From positions 1 through 20,061 of the forward strand of contig JBEKDJ010000054.1 of the NCBI GenBank assembly GCA_050014415.1: a stretch of DNA of 20,061 nt, given 5' to 3'. Of this stretch, positions 7,288 through 14,668 are shown piece after piece. Position 1 is the stretch's first letter, and each line of letters starts with the position of its first letter. Below the pieces are notes generated by a model that worked only from the letters and a program-made list of their open reading frames with translations, was not told the DNA's origin and searched no databases. Origin of the DNA: JBEKDJ01 sp050014415 (GTDB taxonomy: Bacteria; Desulfobacterota; BSN033; UBA1163). Made by a program: the position numbers and the translations under genes.

Positions 7288-9414
7288 TTAAGCCTTGCCT
7301 GCTGCTCGTTGTTCCATTTCCCTCAAGGCGGCCTTCCGGCTCAGCCGGATACGCCCTTGCGGATCGATATCGATGACCTTTACCCGAACTTCATCGCCCT
7401 CCTTCAAGACATCCGAAACCTCGTTGACTCGACTTTCTGCCAATTGGGAGATATGGACCAGACCATCTGTTCCCGGGAAGAGTTCAACGATCGCACCGAA
7501 ACTCAGAATCCGTATGACCTTCCCCGTGTAGAAGCCACCCACTTCCACCTCTTGGGTGAGCCTTTTGATCATATAGATGGCTTTTTCGATGGCTTCATAG
7601 TTCGGAGAGGCCAACTTCACTTGTCCCGAATCCTCTACATCTACCTTTACCCCGGTCTGATCCACAATACTTCGAATATTCTTTCCCCCTGGACCGATGA
7701 CGTCACGGATCTTCTCCTGTTTGACCTGGATCGTGACAATCCTCGGCGCATGCCTTGAGAGATCCTTCCGGGGCTCTGCAATCGTCTCTGTCATCCTTTC
7801 CAGGATGTGAAGTCTTCCCTCTCGTGCTTGGTCAAGAACTCGTTCCATCACCCCTTTGGATAGCCCGCTAATCTTGATATCCATCTGGATGGCGGTGACT
7901 CCTTCGGCTGTCCCTGCAACCTTAAAATCCATGTCACCAATATGATCCTCATCGCCAAGAATGTCGGAGAGGACAGCGGTCTCGCCCTCTTCCAAGATCA
8001 AACCCATTGCGATTCCTGCCACAGGTGCCTTGATGGGAACACCTGCATCCATCAAAGAAAGGCTCGATCCACACACAGTGGCCATCGAAGAGGAGCCGTT
8101 CGATTCCAGTACCTCTGAAACAATTCGAATCGTATAGGGAAAATTCTCATTAGAAGGAAGAATGGGTAAGATGGCCCTTTCTGCCAACGCCCCATGTCCA
8201 ATCTCTCTTCGGCTCGGAGACCTCAGGGGGGAGACTTCTCCTGTGCAAAAAGGAGGGAAATTGTAATGCAGCATGAAGGATTTGTAGGTCTCACCCATCA
8301 GGGAGTTGATTTTCTGCTCATCCTCAGAAGTGCCGAAAGTGACCACCGCCAGAACCTGGGTCTCCCCACGAGTGAAGAGGGCGGAGCCATGGGTCCTGGG
8401 AAGAATACCCACTTCACAAGAAATGGGACGGATTTCCGAAAGTCCCCTTCCATCGATCCTCTTCTTTTTTGCCATGATTATGCTTCTTACCAGTTTACGG
8501 TCGATCTCCTCAAAAGCCATTCTCACCATCTTCTGAGAATCCTCATCTCGTAGAGTCGAGTCTGCGACTTCGGCCTTACATTCACGAAGGATGAGCTCAA
8601 AGACCTCCTCTAACCGCTCTCGCCTCTTTATCTTCTCTGGAATGAGATAAGCCTCTGCCAGTTTTTCTTGAGCGATCGATTGCACCTTCTGATAAAGCGT
8701 CTCCTCCGGTCTTTGGAGTTCGAATTCCCTCGGCTTCACCCCGGAGATCAACCTGATCTGCTTTTGAAGGTCGATGACCGGCTTGAGGGATTGATGACCA
8801 AACAGGATCGCATCCAGGATTTCCTTCTCCTTGACCTCCTTTGCACTTCCCTCCACCATGATGATCGCCTCTTCGCTCCCCGCAACAAAGAGATCAATGT
8901 CGCTCAATTCTAATTCCTCGTGGGTGGGATTGAGGACATACTCCCCGTCGATCCGACCTACCTTTGCTCCTGCAATCGGACCACCGAAGGGGACATCGGA
9001 GAGGGAAAGAGCGGCAGAGGCTCCGATCATTCCTAAGATGGAAGGATCGTTATCTGCATCGGCTGAAAGAACCGTCGCGATAATCTGGGTTTCATTCCGG
9101 AACCCTTTTGGGAAAAGAGGCCTCAAGGGGCGGTCGATGAATCGGGAGATCAGGATTTCGTGATCACTCGGTCTTCCTTCTCTCTTAAAAAATCCTCCCG
9201 GGATCTTGCCCGCGGCATAGGTCATCTCCAGATAATTAACGGTAAGAGGGAGAAAATCGATCCCCTCTCGTCTCTCACTCGATGTCACAGAGGTGACTAA
9301 GACAACGGTATCTCCATACTGAACCAGTACAGCACCGTTCGCTTGTTTGGCCACCCTCCCGGTTTCAATAGAAAATGGCCTTCCAGCAAAATCGATTTGC
9401 AATTTCTGAACCAT
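7288..9414 (-). CDS. pnp: Polyribonucleotide nucleotidyltransferase (PNPase)
   Basis: Phosphorolytic 3'-to-5' exoribonuclease and polymerase, a trimer and often part of the RNA degradosome. The 708 residues contain two RNase PH-like domains: the first starts with GRPFSIETGRVAKQANGAV, the second has RPISCEVGILPRTHGSALF. The helical PNPase domain lies between them (about 240-325). A KH domain follows (about 559-620, IGPGGKNIRSIV), and the protein ends in an S1 domain (626-696, GLVHISQLAE). Length and order are standard. The gene follows rpsO by 56 bases, the classical rpsO-pnp pair. AAAAGGAG lies about 12 bases before the ATG, rather far, so the leader may be remodelled as in other pnp genes that are autoregulated; that is inference. 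Confidence 0.97.
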   Translation of the reverse strand: MVQKLQIDFAGRPFSIETGRVAKQANGAVLVQYGDTVVLVTSVTSSERREGIDFLPLTVNYLEMTYAAGKIPGGFFKREGRPSDHEILISRFIDRPLRPLFPKGFRNETQIIATVLSADADNDPSILGMIGASAALSLSDVPFGGPIAGAKVGRIDGEYVLNPTHEELELSDIDLFVAGSEEAIIMVEGSAKEVKEKEILDAILFGHQSLKPVIDLQKQIRLISGVKPREFELQRPEETLYQKVQSIAQEKLAEAYLIPEKIKRRERLEEVFELILRECKAEVADSTLRDEDSQKMVRMAFEEIDRKLVRSIIMAKKKRIDGRGLSEIRPISCEVGILPRTHGSALFTRGETQVLAVVTFGTSEDEQKINSLMGETYKSFMLHYNFPPFCTGEVSPLRSPSRREIGHGALAERAILPILPSNENFPYTIRIVSEVLESNGSSSMATVCGSSLSLMDAGVPIKAPVAGIAMGLILEEGETAVLSDILGDEDHIGDMDFKVAGTAEGVTAIQMDIKISGLSKGVMERVLDQAREGRLHILERMTETIAEPRKDLSRHAPRIVTIQVKQEKIRDVIGPGGKNIRSIVDQTGVKVDVEDSGQVKLASPNYEAIEKAIYMIKRLTQEVEVGGFYTGKVIRILSFGAIVELFPGTDGLVHISQLAESRVNEVSDVLKEGDEVRVKVIDIDPQGRIRLSRKAALREMEQRAAGKA

Positions 9415-9470
9415 AAGTTTTTTTCACTCCTTTTTATGAACTTGTCTCGCTCGCAAATAGGAAAAAGTAG

Positions 9471-9740
9471 CTATTTCCGGAGACCTAACTTTTCAATGAT
9501 CATTCGATACTGGTCCACCTTATTTTCTTTGAGGTAGTTGAGGAGCCTTCTCCTCTGGCCCACCAACTTCAGCAGACCCCTTCGGGAATGATGATCCCCC
9601 TTGTGAAACTTGAAATGCTCTGTGAGATATCGAATCCGCTCGCTCAGCAGAGCGATCTGAACCTCCGGCGAACCCGTGTCCCGCTCGTGGGTCTTAAACT
9701 GTTCGACGATCTCTTTCTTCTTCTCCTGAACAAGCGCCAT
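9471..9740 (-). CDS. rpsO: 30S ribosomal protein S15
   Basis: S15 binds the central domain of 16S rRNA and nucleates the platform of the small subunit. The 89 residues from the ATG at 9740 (MALVQEKKKEIVEQF) give the exact family length, with signatures DTGSPEVQIALLSERIRYLT and the following KGDHHSRRGLLKLVGQRRRLLNYL (each described in parts). An in-frame ATG at 9755 would add five residues, but AAGGAGG lies between the two codons and fixes the downstream start. That ribosome site overlaps the truB stop (TGA followed by AGGAGG), so the two are translationally close. The ribF gene often found between truB and rpsO is absent. Confidence 0.97.
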   Translation of the reverse strand: MALVQEKKKEIVEQFKTHERDTGSPEVQIALLSERIRYLTEHFKFHKGDHHSRRGLLKLVGQRRRLLNYLKENKVDQYRMIIEKLGLRK

Positions 9741-9751
9741 GAAACCCTCCT

Positions 9752-10735
9752 TCAACCTAAAAGTAGTTGTGACTTCCTGATCATTTTATTCGGGCGAAAT
9801 ACCCTCAATGCACGAAGAGCGAGCATCTCTGGACTCGCCAATTGGATGTCCGTGTCTCTGACCTCTGATTTCAAAATGGCAACCAACCCATCTTCAGGGG
9901 AGGACATCTTCAACCAGTCACCCTTCTCAAAAGCCGGAAGGGTGTGAGGTGAGAGATCTCGAACGGCCATTCCCTTTCCATGGCGGACCATCCTGATCAA
10001 ACGCTCGTCCCCAATCACTTCGGGCAAGCTGGCCAAGGCTTCCCCCAAGGAAATCAGCCACGGGGAAAGATCTTGTGCCTCGGAGAGATCCCTCAAACTC
10101 CCCCATGGGATCGCTCGTTCGATCGTGAAAGAACCACTTCGCACCCGTCTTAAACGGAGGAGGTGAGCACCACACCCGAGCTTCCTTCCGATATCCCTTC
10201 CCAGGGCGCGGACGTAAGTCCCCTTTGAACACGAGATCTTGAAGCGAACCCGAGGGAGGTCACTCTCCTGAACCTGGATGTCGAAAATCTCTACTTCCCT
10301 CTCCTTCCGATCGACCTCGAGCCCTCTTCTGGCCAATCGATAAAGAGGCTTCCCTTGAACTTTGATCGCCGAAAACATCGGAGGGATTTGCTGAATCTTC
10401 CCCAAGAATGTCTGAAAGACCGCTTGAATCATTCCAGGGGTGATCCCTTCCCATTCTTTTCTATGGAAAACCTCTCCGGTGAAGTCGTCTGTCGCCGTCT
10501 CCTCACCCAATTTCAGGACTGCCTCATACTCCTTGGGCTCGTCTCTCAAAAACGGGACCAACTTCGTTCCCTCATTGATGACGATGGGTAAGACTCCCGT
10601 GGCAAAAGGGTCCAGTGTCCCGATATGCCCTGCCTTCTTCACGTGAAACCGACGCTTCACCTCTTTCACCACTGCCAAAGAGGTCATCCCTTCAGGTTTG
10701 TCCAGAATGAGAAGACCATCAATCCCTGTTCTCAT
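9752..10735 (-). CDS. truB: tRNA pseudouridine-55 synthase
   Basis: Makes the universal pseudouridine 55 in the T-loop of tRNAs. From the ATG at 10735 the protein has 327 residues. GLLILDKPEGMTS (7-19) opens the catalytic domain, and GHIGTLDPFATGVLP (37-50) contains the catalytic Asp42. Later come YEAVLKLGEETATDDFTGE-type and FSIKVQGKPLYRLAR-type family segments and CSKGTYVRALGRDIG, followed by a C-terminal PUA-like part. Translation could be read from an ATG at 10801, but that would overlap rbfA by 83 bases. The 10735 start overlaps rbfA by only 17 bases and has GAGGAG about 10 bases before it, so I prefer it. The overlap suggests translational coupling with rbfA. Confidence 0.95.
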   Translation of the reverse strand: MRTGIDGLLILDKPEGMTSLAVVKEVKRRFHVKKAGHIGTLDPFATGVLPIVINEGTKLVPFLRDEPKEYEAVLKLGEETATDDFTGEVFHRKEWEGITPGMIQAVFQTFLGKIQQIPPMFSAIKVQGKPLYRLARRGLEVDRKEREVEIFDIQVQESDLPRVRFKISCSKGTYVRALGRDIGRKLGCGAHLLRLRRVRSGSFTIERAIPWGSLRDLSEAQDLSPWLISLGEALASLPEVIGDERLIRMVRHGKGMAVRDLSPHTLPAFEKGDWLKMSSPEDGLVAILKSEVRDTDIQLASPEMLALRALRVFRPNKMIRKSQLLLG

Positions 10736-11096
10736 GCTCGTCTTTCTCCTCTTCCTGATGGAGATGTTCGATGACCTCTCCAATATGAATGGCATATTCA
10801 ATGGAAGGATCGAACTGGAACATGATTTCGGGCGTATACCTCAGACCCATTCGTCTTCCCAATTCCCTTCGAATATAGCCTTTTGCACTGTCGAGCCCTT
10901 TTACCGACTTCTCTCTTTCCGTCAGAGACCCCATCACGCTGAAATAGATCTTCGCAAATCGGCAATCTTCAGAGACCGCAACCTTCGTAATCGTGACAAA
11001 TCCGATTCGAGGGTCCTTGAGGGATTTGACAAGCATTTCAGAGATCTCTTTATGGATCAGATCACCCACTTTTTCTGAGCGTTTCCCAACTGCCAT
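10719..11096 (-). CDS. rbfA: Ribosome-binding factor A
   Basis: RbfA binds the 30S subunit near helix 1 of 16S rRNA and helps late maturation, especially in the cold. The 125 residues show the KH-like fold signatures: RSEKVGDLIHKEISEML near the start, DPRIGFVTITKVAVSEDCRFAKIYFSV (described in part; 28 onward), and the closing RYTPEIMFQFDPSIEYAIHI segment. The tail is acidic and charged (EEEKDEHENRD). GAGAAGAG precedes the ATG. The gene sits between ylxP and truB exactly as in many bacteria, and its end overlaps truB by 17 bases. Confidence 0.96.
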   Translation of the reverse strand: MAVGKRSEKVGDLIHKEISEMLVKSLKDPRIGFVTITKVAVSEDCRFAKIYFSVMGSLTEREKSVKGLDSAKGYIRRELGRRMGLRYTPEIMFQFDPSIEYAIHIGEVIEHLHQEEEKDEHENRD

Positions 11097-11132
11097 CTCT
11101 TCTCAACCCCTCGACCCCTCCATTCTTCACCC

Positions 11133-11159
11133 CCCACTCTCCCCTCGATGGGGTGTGGG
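11133..11159 (-). other. GC-rich intercistronic hairpin between ylxP and rbfA
   Basis: CCCC/GGGG (11141-11144 with 11150-11153) around the loop TCGAT, continued by CCCAC/GTGGG (11133-11137 with 11155-11159) across a small internal loop. No T-run follows, so it is not an intrinsic terminator. It could protect an mRNA end or tune rbfA translation about 40 bases downstream. Confidence 0.45.
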
Positions 11160-11186
11160 TTGTTTTCACTTCAGTTGGAGCGCGCT

Positions 11187-11474
11187 TCAAACGGAAAGGA
11201 TCTCTATTTCTGTGTGGACCATCTCAACAAGTTGCATCTTCTCTATGAAATCAACGATTTTGTCCAGACTGGAATTGATGTGTCGGCGATCATTGCCCAC
11301 CGCACAGATACCGATCTGTGCCCGTTGCCAAAGGTCATTGTCTCCGACCTCGGAGATGGCCACATTAAACCGGTGCTTCACCCGATCAATCAGTTTTCGG
11401 ATCACATGACGCTTCCCTTTGAGGGAATGATTCTCGGCAATCCTAAGGTCGAGTTGGCAAATCCCGATCACCAT
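11187..11474 (-). CDS. ylxP: YlxP-like DUF503 family protein
   Basis: A 95-residue protein of the DUF503/YlxP family, which is found between infB and rbfA in many bacteria and is thought to act with ribosome maturation, though its activity is not settled. Recognisable parts are the start VIGICQLDLRI, the strongly conserved HSLKGKRHVIRKLIDRVKHRFNVAISEVG segment (given here as a whole family block at about 16-44; key residues SLKGKR and FNVAISE), the following QRAQIGICAVGNDRRHI and the closing HTEIEIL. A GGGGGAG five bases before the ATG is a good ribosome site. It lies 73 bases downstream of infB. Confidence 0.9.
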   Translation of the reverse strand: MVIGICQLDLRIAENHSLKGKRHVIRKLIDRVKHRFNVAISEVGDNDLWQRAQIGICAVGNDRRHINSSLDKIVDFIEKMQLVEMVHTEIEILSV

Positions 11475-11547
11475 CTTGCTCCCCCGCCCCCGATGCTAAT
11501 CATAGCCTTCCTAATAGGCCTGTCGTTGTGCGTAACACCGCCTTCTT

Positions 11548-14145
11548 TCAAGCCAATTGTGGTTGAACTTCCTCCATCTCATAGGATTCGATGATATCTC
11601 CTTGCTTGACGTCATTGAAATTCTCAATTTTGATGCCACATTCGAGGCCTTGGCTACAATCCTTCATGTCATCCTTGAATCTCCTTAGAGAGGCAATTCG
11701 ACCATCATAGACGACCACGTTGTCCCGCAGGAGCCTGGCATGAGATCCCCTGACTACCTTGCCGTCCACGATCAAACTGCCCGCTACCGTACCCACTTTA
11801 TGAATGTTGAAAACCTGTATCACCTGTGCCCTTCCCAGAAAGTGCTCTTTGAAGGTTGGCTCAAGCAATCCTTCCATGGCTTTCTTGATGTCATTGATGG
11901 CATCATAGATCACAGCGTACGTTCGAATATCAACCTGCTGTAACTCCCCGAGGGACTGAGCTTTCGGAACGGGCCTCACATTGAATCCAATGATGATGGC
12001 ATTCGAAGCGGAGGCCAAGTTCACATCCGTTTCCGTGATTCCTCCAACCGCATCGTGGAGGATGTTGACTTTGACCAAATCCGTGGAGAGTTTTTTGAAG
12101 GCCTCCTTGACTGCTTCGATGGACCCCTGCACATCGGCCTTGATGATCACATTGAGCTCCTTCACCTCGCCCTTCTTGATTTGCTCATAGAGCTCTTCCA
12201 ACGAGACCTTGCTCAACTTGGAAAGCTCCTTCTCTCGTGTTTTTTCCTGCCGGTAGAGCGTGATCTGTTTAGCCATCCGTTCGTCGGAGACAACGATAAA
12301 GGTCTCACCGGCCTCCGGGACATCGGTGAAGCCAACCACCTCGACAGGAATAGAGGGCAGGGCCTCCATGATCTTCTGTCCCTTATCGTTCAACATCGCC
12401 TTGACCCTGCCGTAGTGAGAGCCTGCGATGAAGACATCGCCAGTTTTCAGTGACCCTTCCTGCACAAGAAGGGTCGCCACGGGTCCCCTTCCCTTGTCCA
12501 ATTTGGATTCGATGATGACCCCACGAGCAGACTTGTCGGGATTAGCCTTCAATTCCAGAACCTCTGATTGAAGAAGAATCAATTCCAATAGTTCCTTCGT
12601 CCCTGTCTTCTGTTTCGCTGATACCTCAGCAAAAAGGGTATTTCCTCCCCACTTCTCAGGAACCAGCCCATAATCCGCTAGCTCCTTCTTCACCTTTTCT
12701 GGATTTGCATTCGGTTTATCAATCTTGTTGACCGCTACGACCATGGGAACCTTCGCAGCCCGAGCATGATCGATTGCTTCTTTGGTCTGGGGCATCATCC
12801 CGTCATCCGCGGCGACCACCAAGACGACGATGTCTGTCACTTGAGCCCCTCTCGCCCTCATGGCCGTAAACGCCTCATGGCCAGGAGTATCAATAAACAC
12901 GACATGACCATTCTCTAATTGGACGTCGTATGCTCCAATGTGCTGGGTGATGCCTCCCGCCTCCCCTCCCACGACATTCGTCTTCCGAATGGCATCTAGG
13001 AGTGTTGTTTTTCCATGATCCACATGACCCATAATCGTAACGACCGGCGGCCTCGGCTGTAATTGCTCGGGCAAATCCTCTTTTCGTTCCAACAGGTCCT
13101 GCTTCTCTAAGGAGAGTTTCTCCACTTCATAACCGAATTCACTGGCTACCAGCGAGGCCACGTCGGCATCGATCATCTGGTTGATATTGACGAGGACTCC
13201 CAGGTCCATTAGTTTCTTGATTAATTCCCCTCCCTTGACTCCCATCCTTTTTGCGAGATCCCCGACCGCGATGACTTCGGAGATTCGAATGATCCTCTTG
13301 ATCGGTTTCGGGACAGTGACTTCTGTCTTCTTGGGAGCTTTTACTACTAGCTTCTTCTTCACGGGTCTGAACGATCTGAAACCAGTCTTCTGATCTGTTT
13401 CCAACCGTCCCTCCCCTTCGAGCTCATCCTCCTGCACCATCCTCTCTTCAACCACTCTTCTCCTTTTTATAAGTCCTTTTTTCCTTCCAGCGAGTTTTTC
13501 TTTCTCGGCCAGCTCTTCCTTGCTCGGAAGTTTCACCTCCCCCGTCTTTATGGCGGCCCCTCTTCCTATGGGTGCCCCAGCTTCTCTTTTCCCTTCTGCT
13601 CTTTTCCCCACTTCTTCCGCGGCAACCTGGGACGGCTTCGAGACCTCAACTGGGGTTGGAGGAATGGGCTCCTTCTCTTCCACTCTCATCCCACCAGGCA
13701 CAGCAGTCTCTATGACCATTTCGGCTTTCTTCTTCTCCGTCATTAGCTTGTCAGAAGGCTTCCCTTCCTTTCTCAAGCCCTTCGTCTCTACTGATTCTTT
13801 CGGCGCTGTTACTTCTTCTCTGGCCTTCTCCACGACGACTTCGGAGATCTTCTCTTCAGCAGCCTCAAGCCCTGCTGTTTCCGATGGCGGGGGTGGGACC
13901 GGTGCCACTACTTCCAGCTCTAGGCTCCTCGTCCTTCTCCGGATGACGGTGGGTTTGACCCGTTTCTCAATGACCTCTTTCTCAGAATCCCTTTCTATGA
14001 TCTTCTCATCAGATGGGGATAGCTTCTCGGGCTCCAAAGACTTTTTGTCCTTTACCTTTACTCCCATCCGTCTCAATTTCAGAAGCAGCTTGTCATCCTC
14101 CATCCCTACTGAGGCCGCAAGATCGAGGACTTTCACTTTTGCCAT
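11548..14145 (-). CDS. infB: Translation initiation factor IF-2
   Basis: GTPase that brings initiator tRNA to the 30S subunit and promotes subunit joining. Of 865 residues, 1-50 are an IF2N-type domain (MAKVKVLDLAASVGM), about 55-280 a long low-complexity linker rich in Glu, Lys, Pro and Val, and about 283-345 a second IF2N domain (VGDLAKRMGVKGGELIKKL). The GTPase domain has GHVDHGKT at 373-380, DTPGH at 419-423 and NKID at 473-476; domains II, III and IV follow to the end. The linker differs from relatives in such proteins and is expected to be disordered. GGGGAGG lies about 8 bases upstream of the ATG. A 250-base gap with hairpins and a tiny ORF separates it from ylxR, instead of the ylxQ gene of Firmicutes. 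Confidence 0.97.
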   Translation of the reverse strand: MAKVKVLDLAASVGMEDDKLLLKLRRMGVKVKDKKSLEPEKLSPSDEKIIERDSEKEVIEKRVKPTVIRRRTRSLELEVVAPVPPPPSETAGLEAAEEKISEVVVEKAREEVTAPKESVETKGLRKEGKPSDKLMTEKKKAEMVIETAVPGGMRVEEKEPIPPTPVEVSKPSQVAAEEVGKRAEGKREAGAPIGRGAAIKTGEVKLPSKEELAEKEKLAGRKKGLIKRRRVVEERMVQEDELEGEGRLETDQKTGFRSFRPVKKKLVVKAPKKTEVTVPKPIKRIIRISEVIAVGDLAKRMGVKGGELIKKLMDLGVLVNINQMIDADVASLVASEFGYEVEKLSLEKQDLLERKEDLPEQLQPRPPVVTIMGHVDHGKTTLLDAIRKTNVVGGEAGGITQHIGAYDVQLENGHVVFIDTPGHEAFTAMRARGAQVTDIVVLVVAADDGMMPQTKEAIDHARAAKVPMVVAVNKIDKPNANPEKVKKELADYGLVPEKWGGNTLFAEVSAKQKTGTKELLELILLQSEVLELKANPDKSARGVIIESKLDKGRGPVATLLVQEGSLKTGDVFIAGSHYGRVKAMLNDKGQKIMEALPSIPVEVVGFTDVPEAGETFIVVSDERMAKQITLYRQEKTREKELSKLSKVSLEELYEQIKKGEVKELNVIIKADVQGSIEAVKEAFKKLSTDLVKVNILHDAVGGITETDVNLASASNAIIIGFNVRPVPKAQSLGELQQVDIRTYAVIYDAINDIKKAMEGLLEPTFKEHFLGRAQVIQVFNIHKVGTVAGSLIVDGKVVRGSHARLLRDNVVVYDGRIASLRRFKDDMKDCSQGLECGIKIENFNDVKQGDIIESYEMEEVQPQLA

Positions 14146-14175
14146 TCTTTTTCCTCCCCTATGCTAGGACCTTTC

Positions 14176-14270
14176 GGTTGCACGGAAAATGCACCAAAAG
14201 ACAGCTGGGTCTGTCAGACCAGTAAGTTCTACAAACTTCTCTTTATAGGTATCTCGTCTGGCCGGCGAGA
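14176..14270 (-). promoter_or_regulatory. Structured leader of infB with mutually exclusive hairpins
   Basis: Reading the minus strand toward infB there are four stems. TCTCG/CGAGA lies at 14252-14270. GGTCT/AGACC with a 3-base loop lies at 14208-14220. GACAG/CTGTC (14200-14204 with 14211-14215) is followed by TTTT. GGTGCA/TGC-A-ACC lies at 14176-14195. The second and third share bases 14211-14215 and cannot form together; the third has the look of a weak intrinsic terminator. The arrangement could attenuate infB, but the stems are short and the inference is tentative. Confidence 0.35.
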
Positions 14271-14399
14271 CGCCTCTAAGGCTTTGTGACGGGACCTCTT
14301 GAAGGATTCAAGGGCCCTAGGACTCGGAGGTTCAATCCCACCAAAAGCGGGACTTAGTAAAGGTTTTAAAGCAGACATGACTGCCTTTTCAATAGACAT
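14229..14399 (-). CDS. Possible 56-residue ORF coupled to the ylxR stop
   Basis: The ATG overlaps the ylxR stop codon as TGATG, a classic re-initiation arrangement. It runs 56 codons to a TAG at 14229. The product starts MSIEKAVMSALKPLLSPAFG, then is rich in Arg, Lys, Pro and Ser (for example KRSRHKALEASRRPDEIPIKRSL, described as its C-terminal third). I do not recognise a family. Part of it reads through the GGATTCAAG word repeat, which argues for intergenic DNA that happens to be open. It lies where ylxQ is found in Firmicutes, but shows none of the L7Ae-fold motifs. Without conservation data it remains doubtful. Confidence 0.25.
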   Translation of the reverse strand: MSIEKAVMSALKPLLSPAFGGIEPPSPRALESFKRSRHKALEASRRPDEIPIKRSL

Positions 14400-14668
14400 C
14401 AACGGAGCCCTTTCTGGAGAAACCTTGAATCGAAGGATACCCCTGATCCGTTGATACTAGGGACCCGGCCCATCTGCATTCTCTTCTGTGCCAATCTCAG
14501 ACACATCTCATCCGGGCAGAGATAGAATCCTCGCCCGTCGAGCTTCTGTTTCTCATCGATGAAAAGAATCCGGTCTTCACCTTGTTTGAATCGAACCATT
14601 TCCCCCTTCTTCCTCTTCTTCCGACATCCGATACACATCCGGATGGGAAGATGTCCCTTATGACTCAT
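14399..14668 (-). CDS. ylxR: YlxR family RNA-binding/regulatory protein (DUF448)
   Basis: An 89-residue YlxR/RnpM-type protein. The family signature is plain: PIRMCIGCRKKRKKGEMVRF (8-27), a short loop with ILFIDEKQKLDGRGFYLCP and the cysteine-bearing CPDEMCLRLAQKR. Relatives bind RNA; in Bacillus, RnpM (YlxR) has been reported to bind and modulate RNase P, and other work links YlxR to transcription control. The function here is by analogy. Its start overlaps the nusA stop by 4 bases (ATGA), so it is translationally coupled, and it stands at its usual place between nusA and infB. Confidence 0.92.
   Translation of the reverse strand: MSHKGHLPIRMCIGCRKKRKKGEMVRFKQGEDRILFIDEKQKLDGRGFYLCPDEMCLRLAQKRMQMGRVPSINGSGVSFDSRFLQKGLR

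Noticed and set aside
14325..14354. T-arm-like GGTTCAATCC suggesting a tRNA or tmRNA
   Set aside because: The T-stem has a mismatch, no acceptor or anticodon arm can be built around it, and there is no CCA-compatible end. A local hairpin TCCCGC/GTGGGA explains the pairing.
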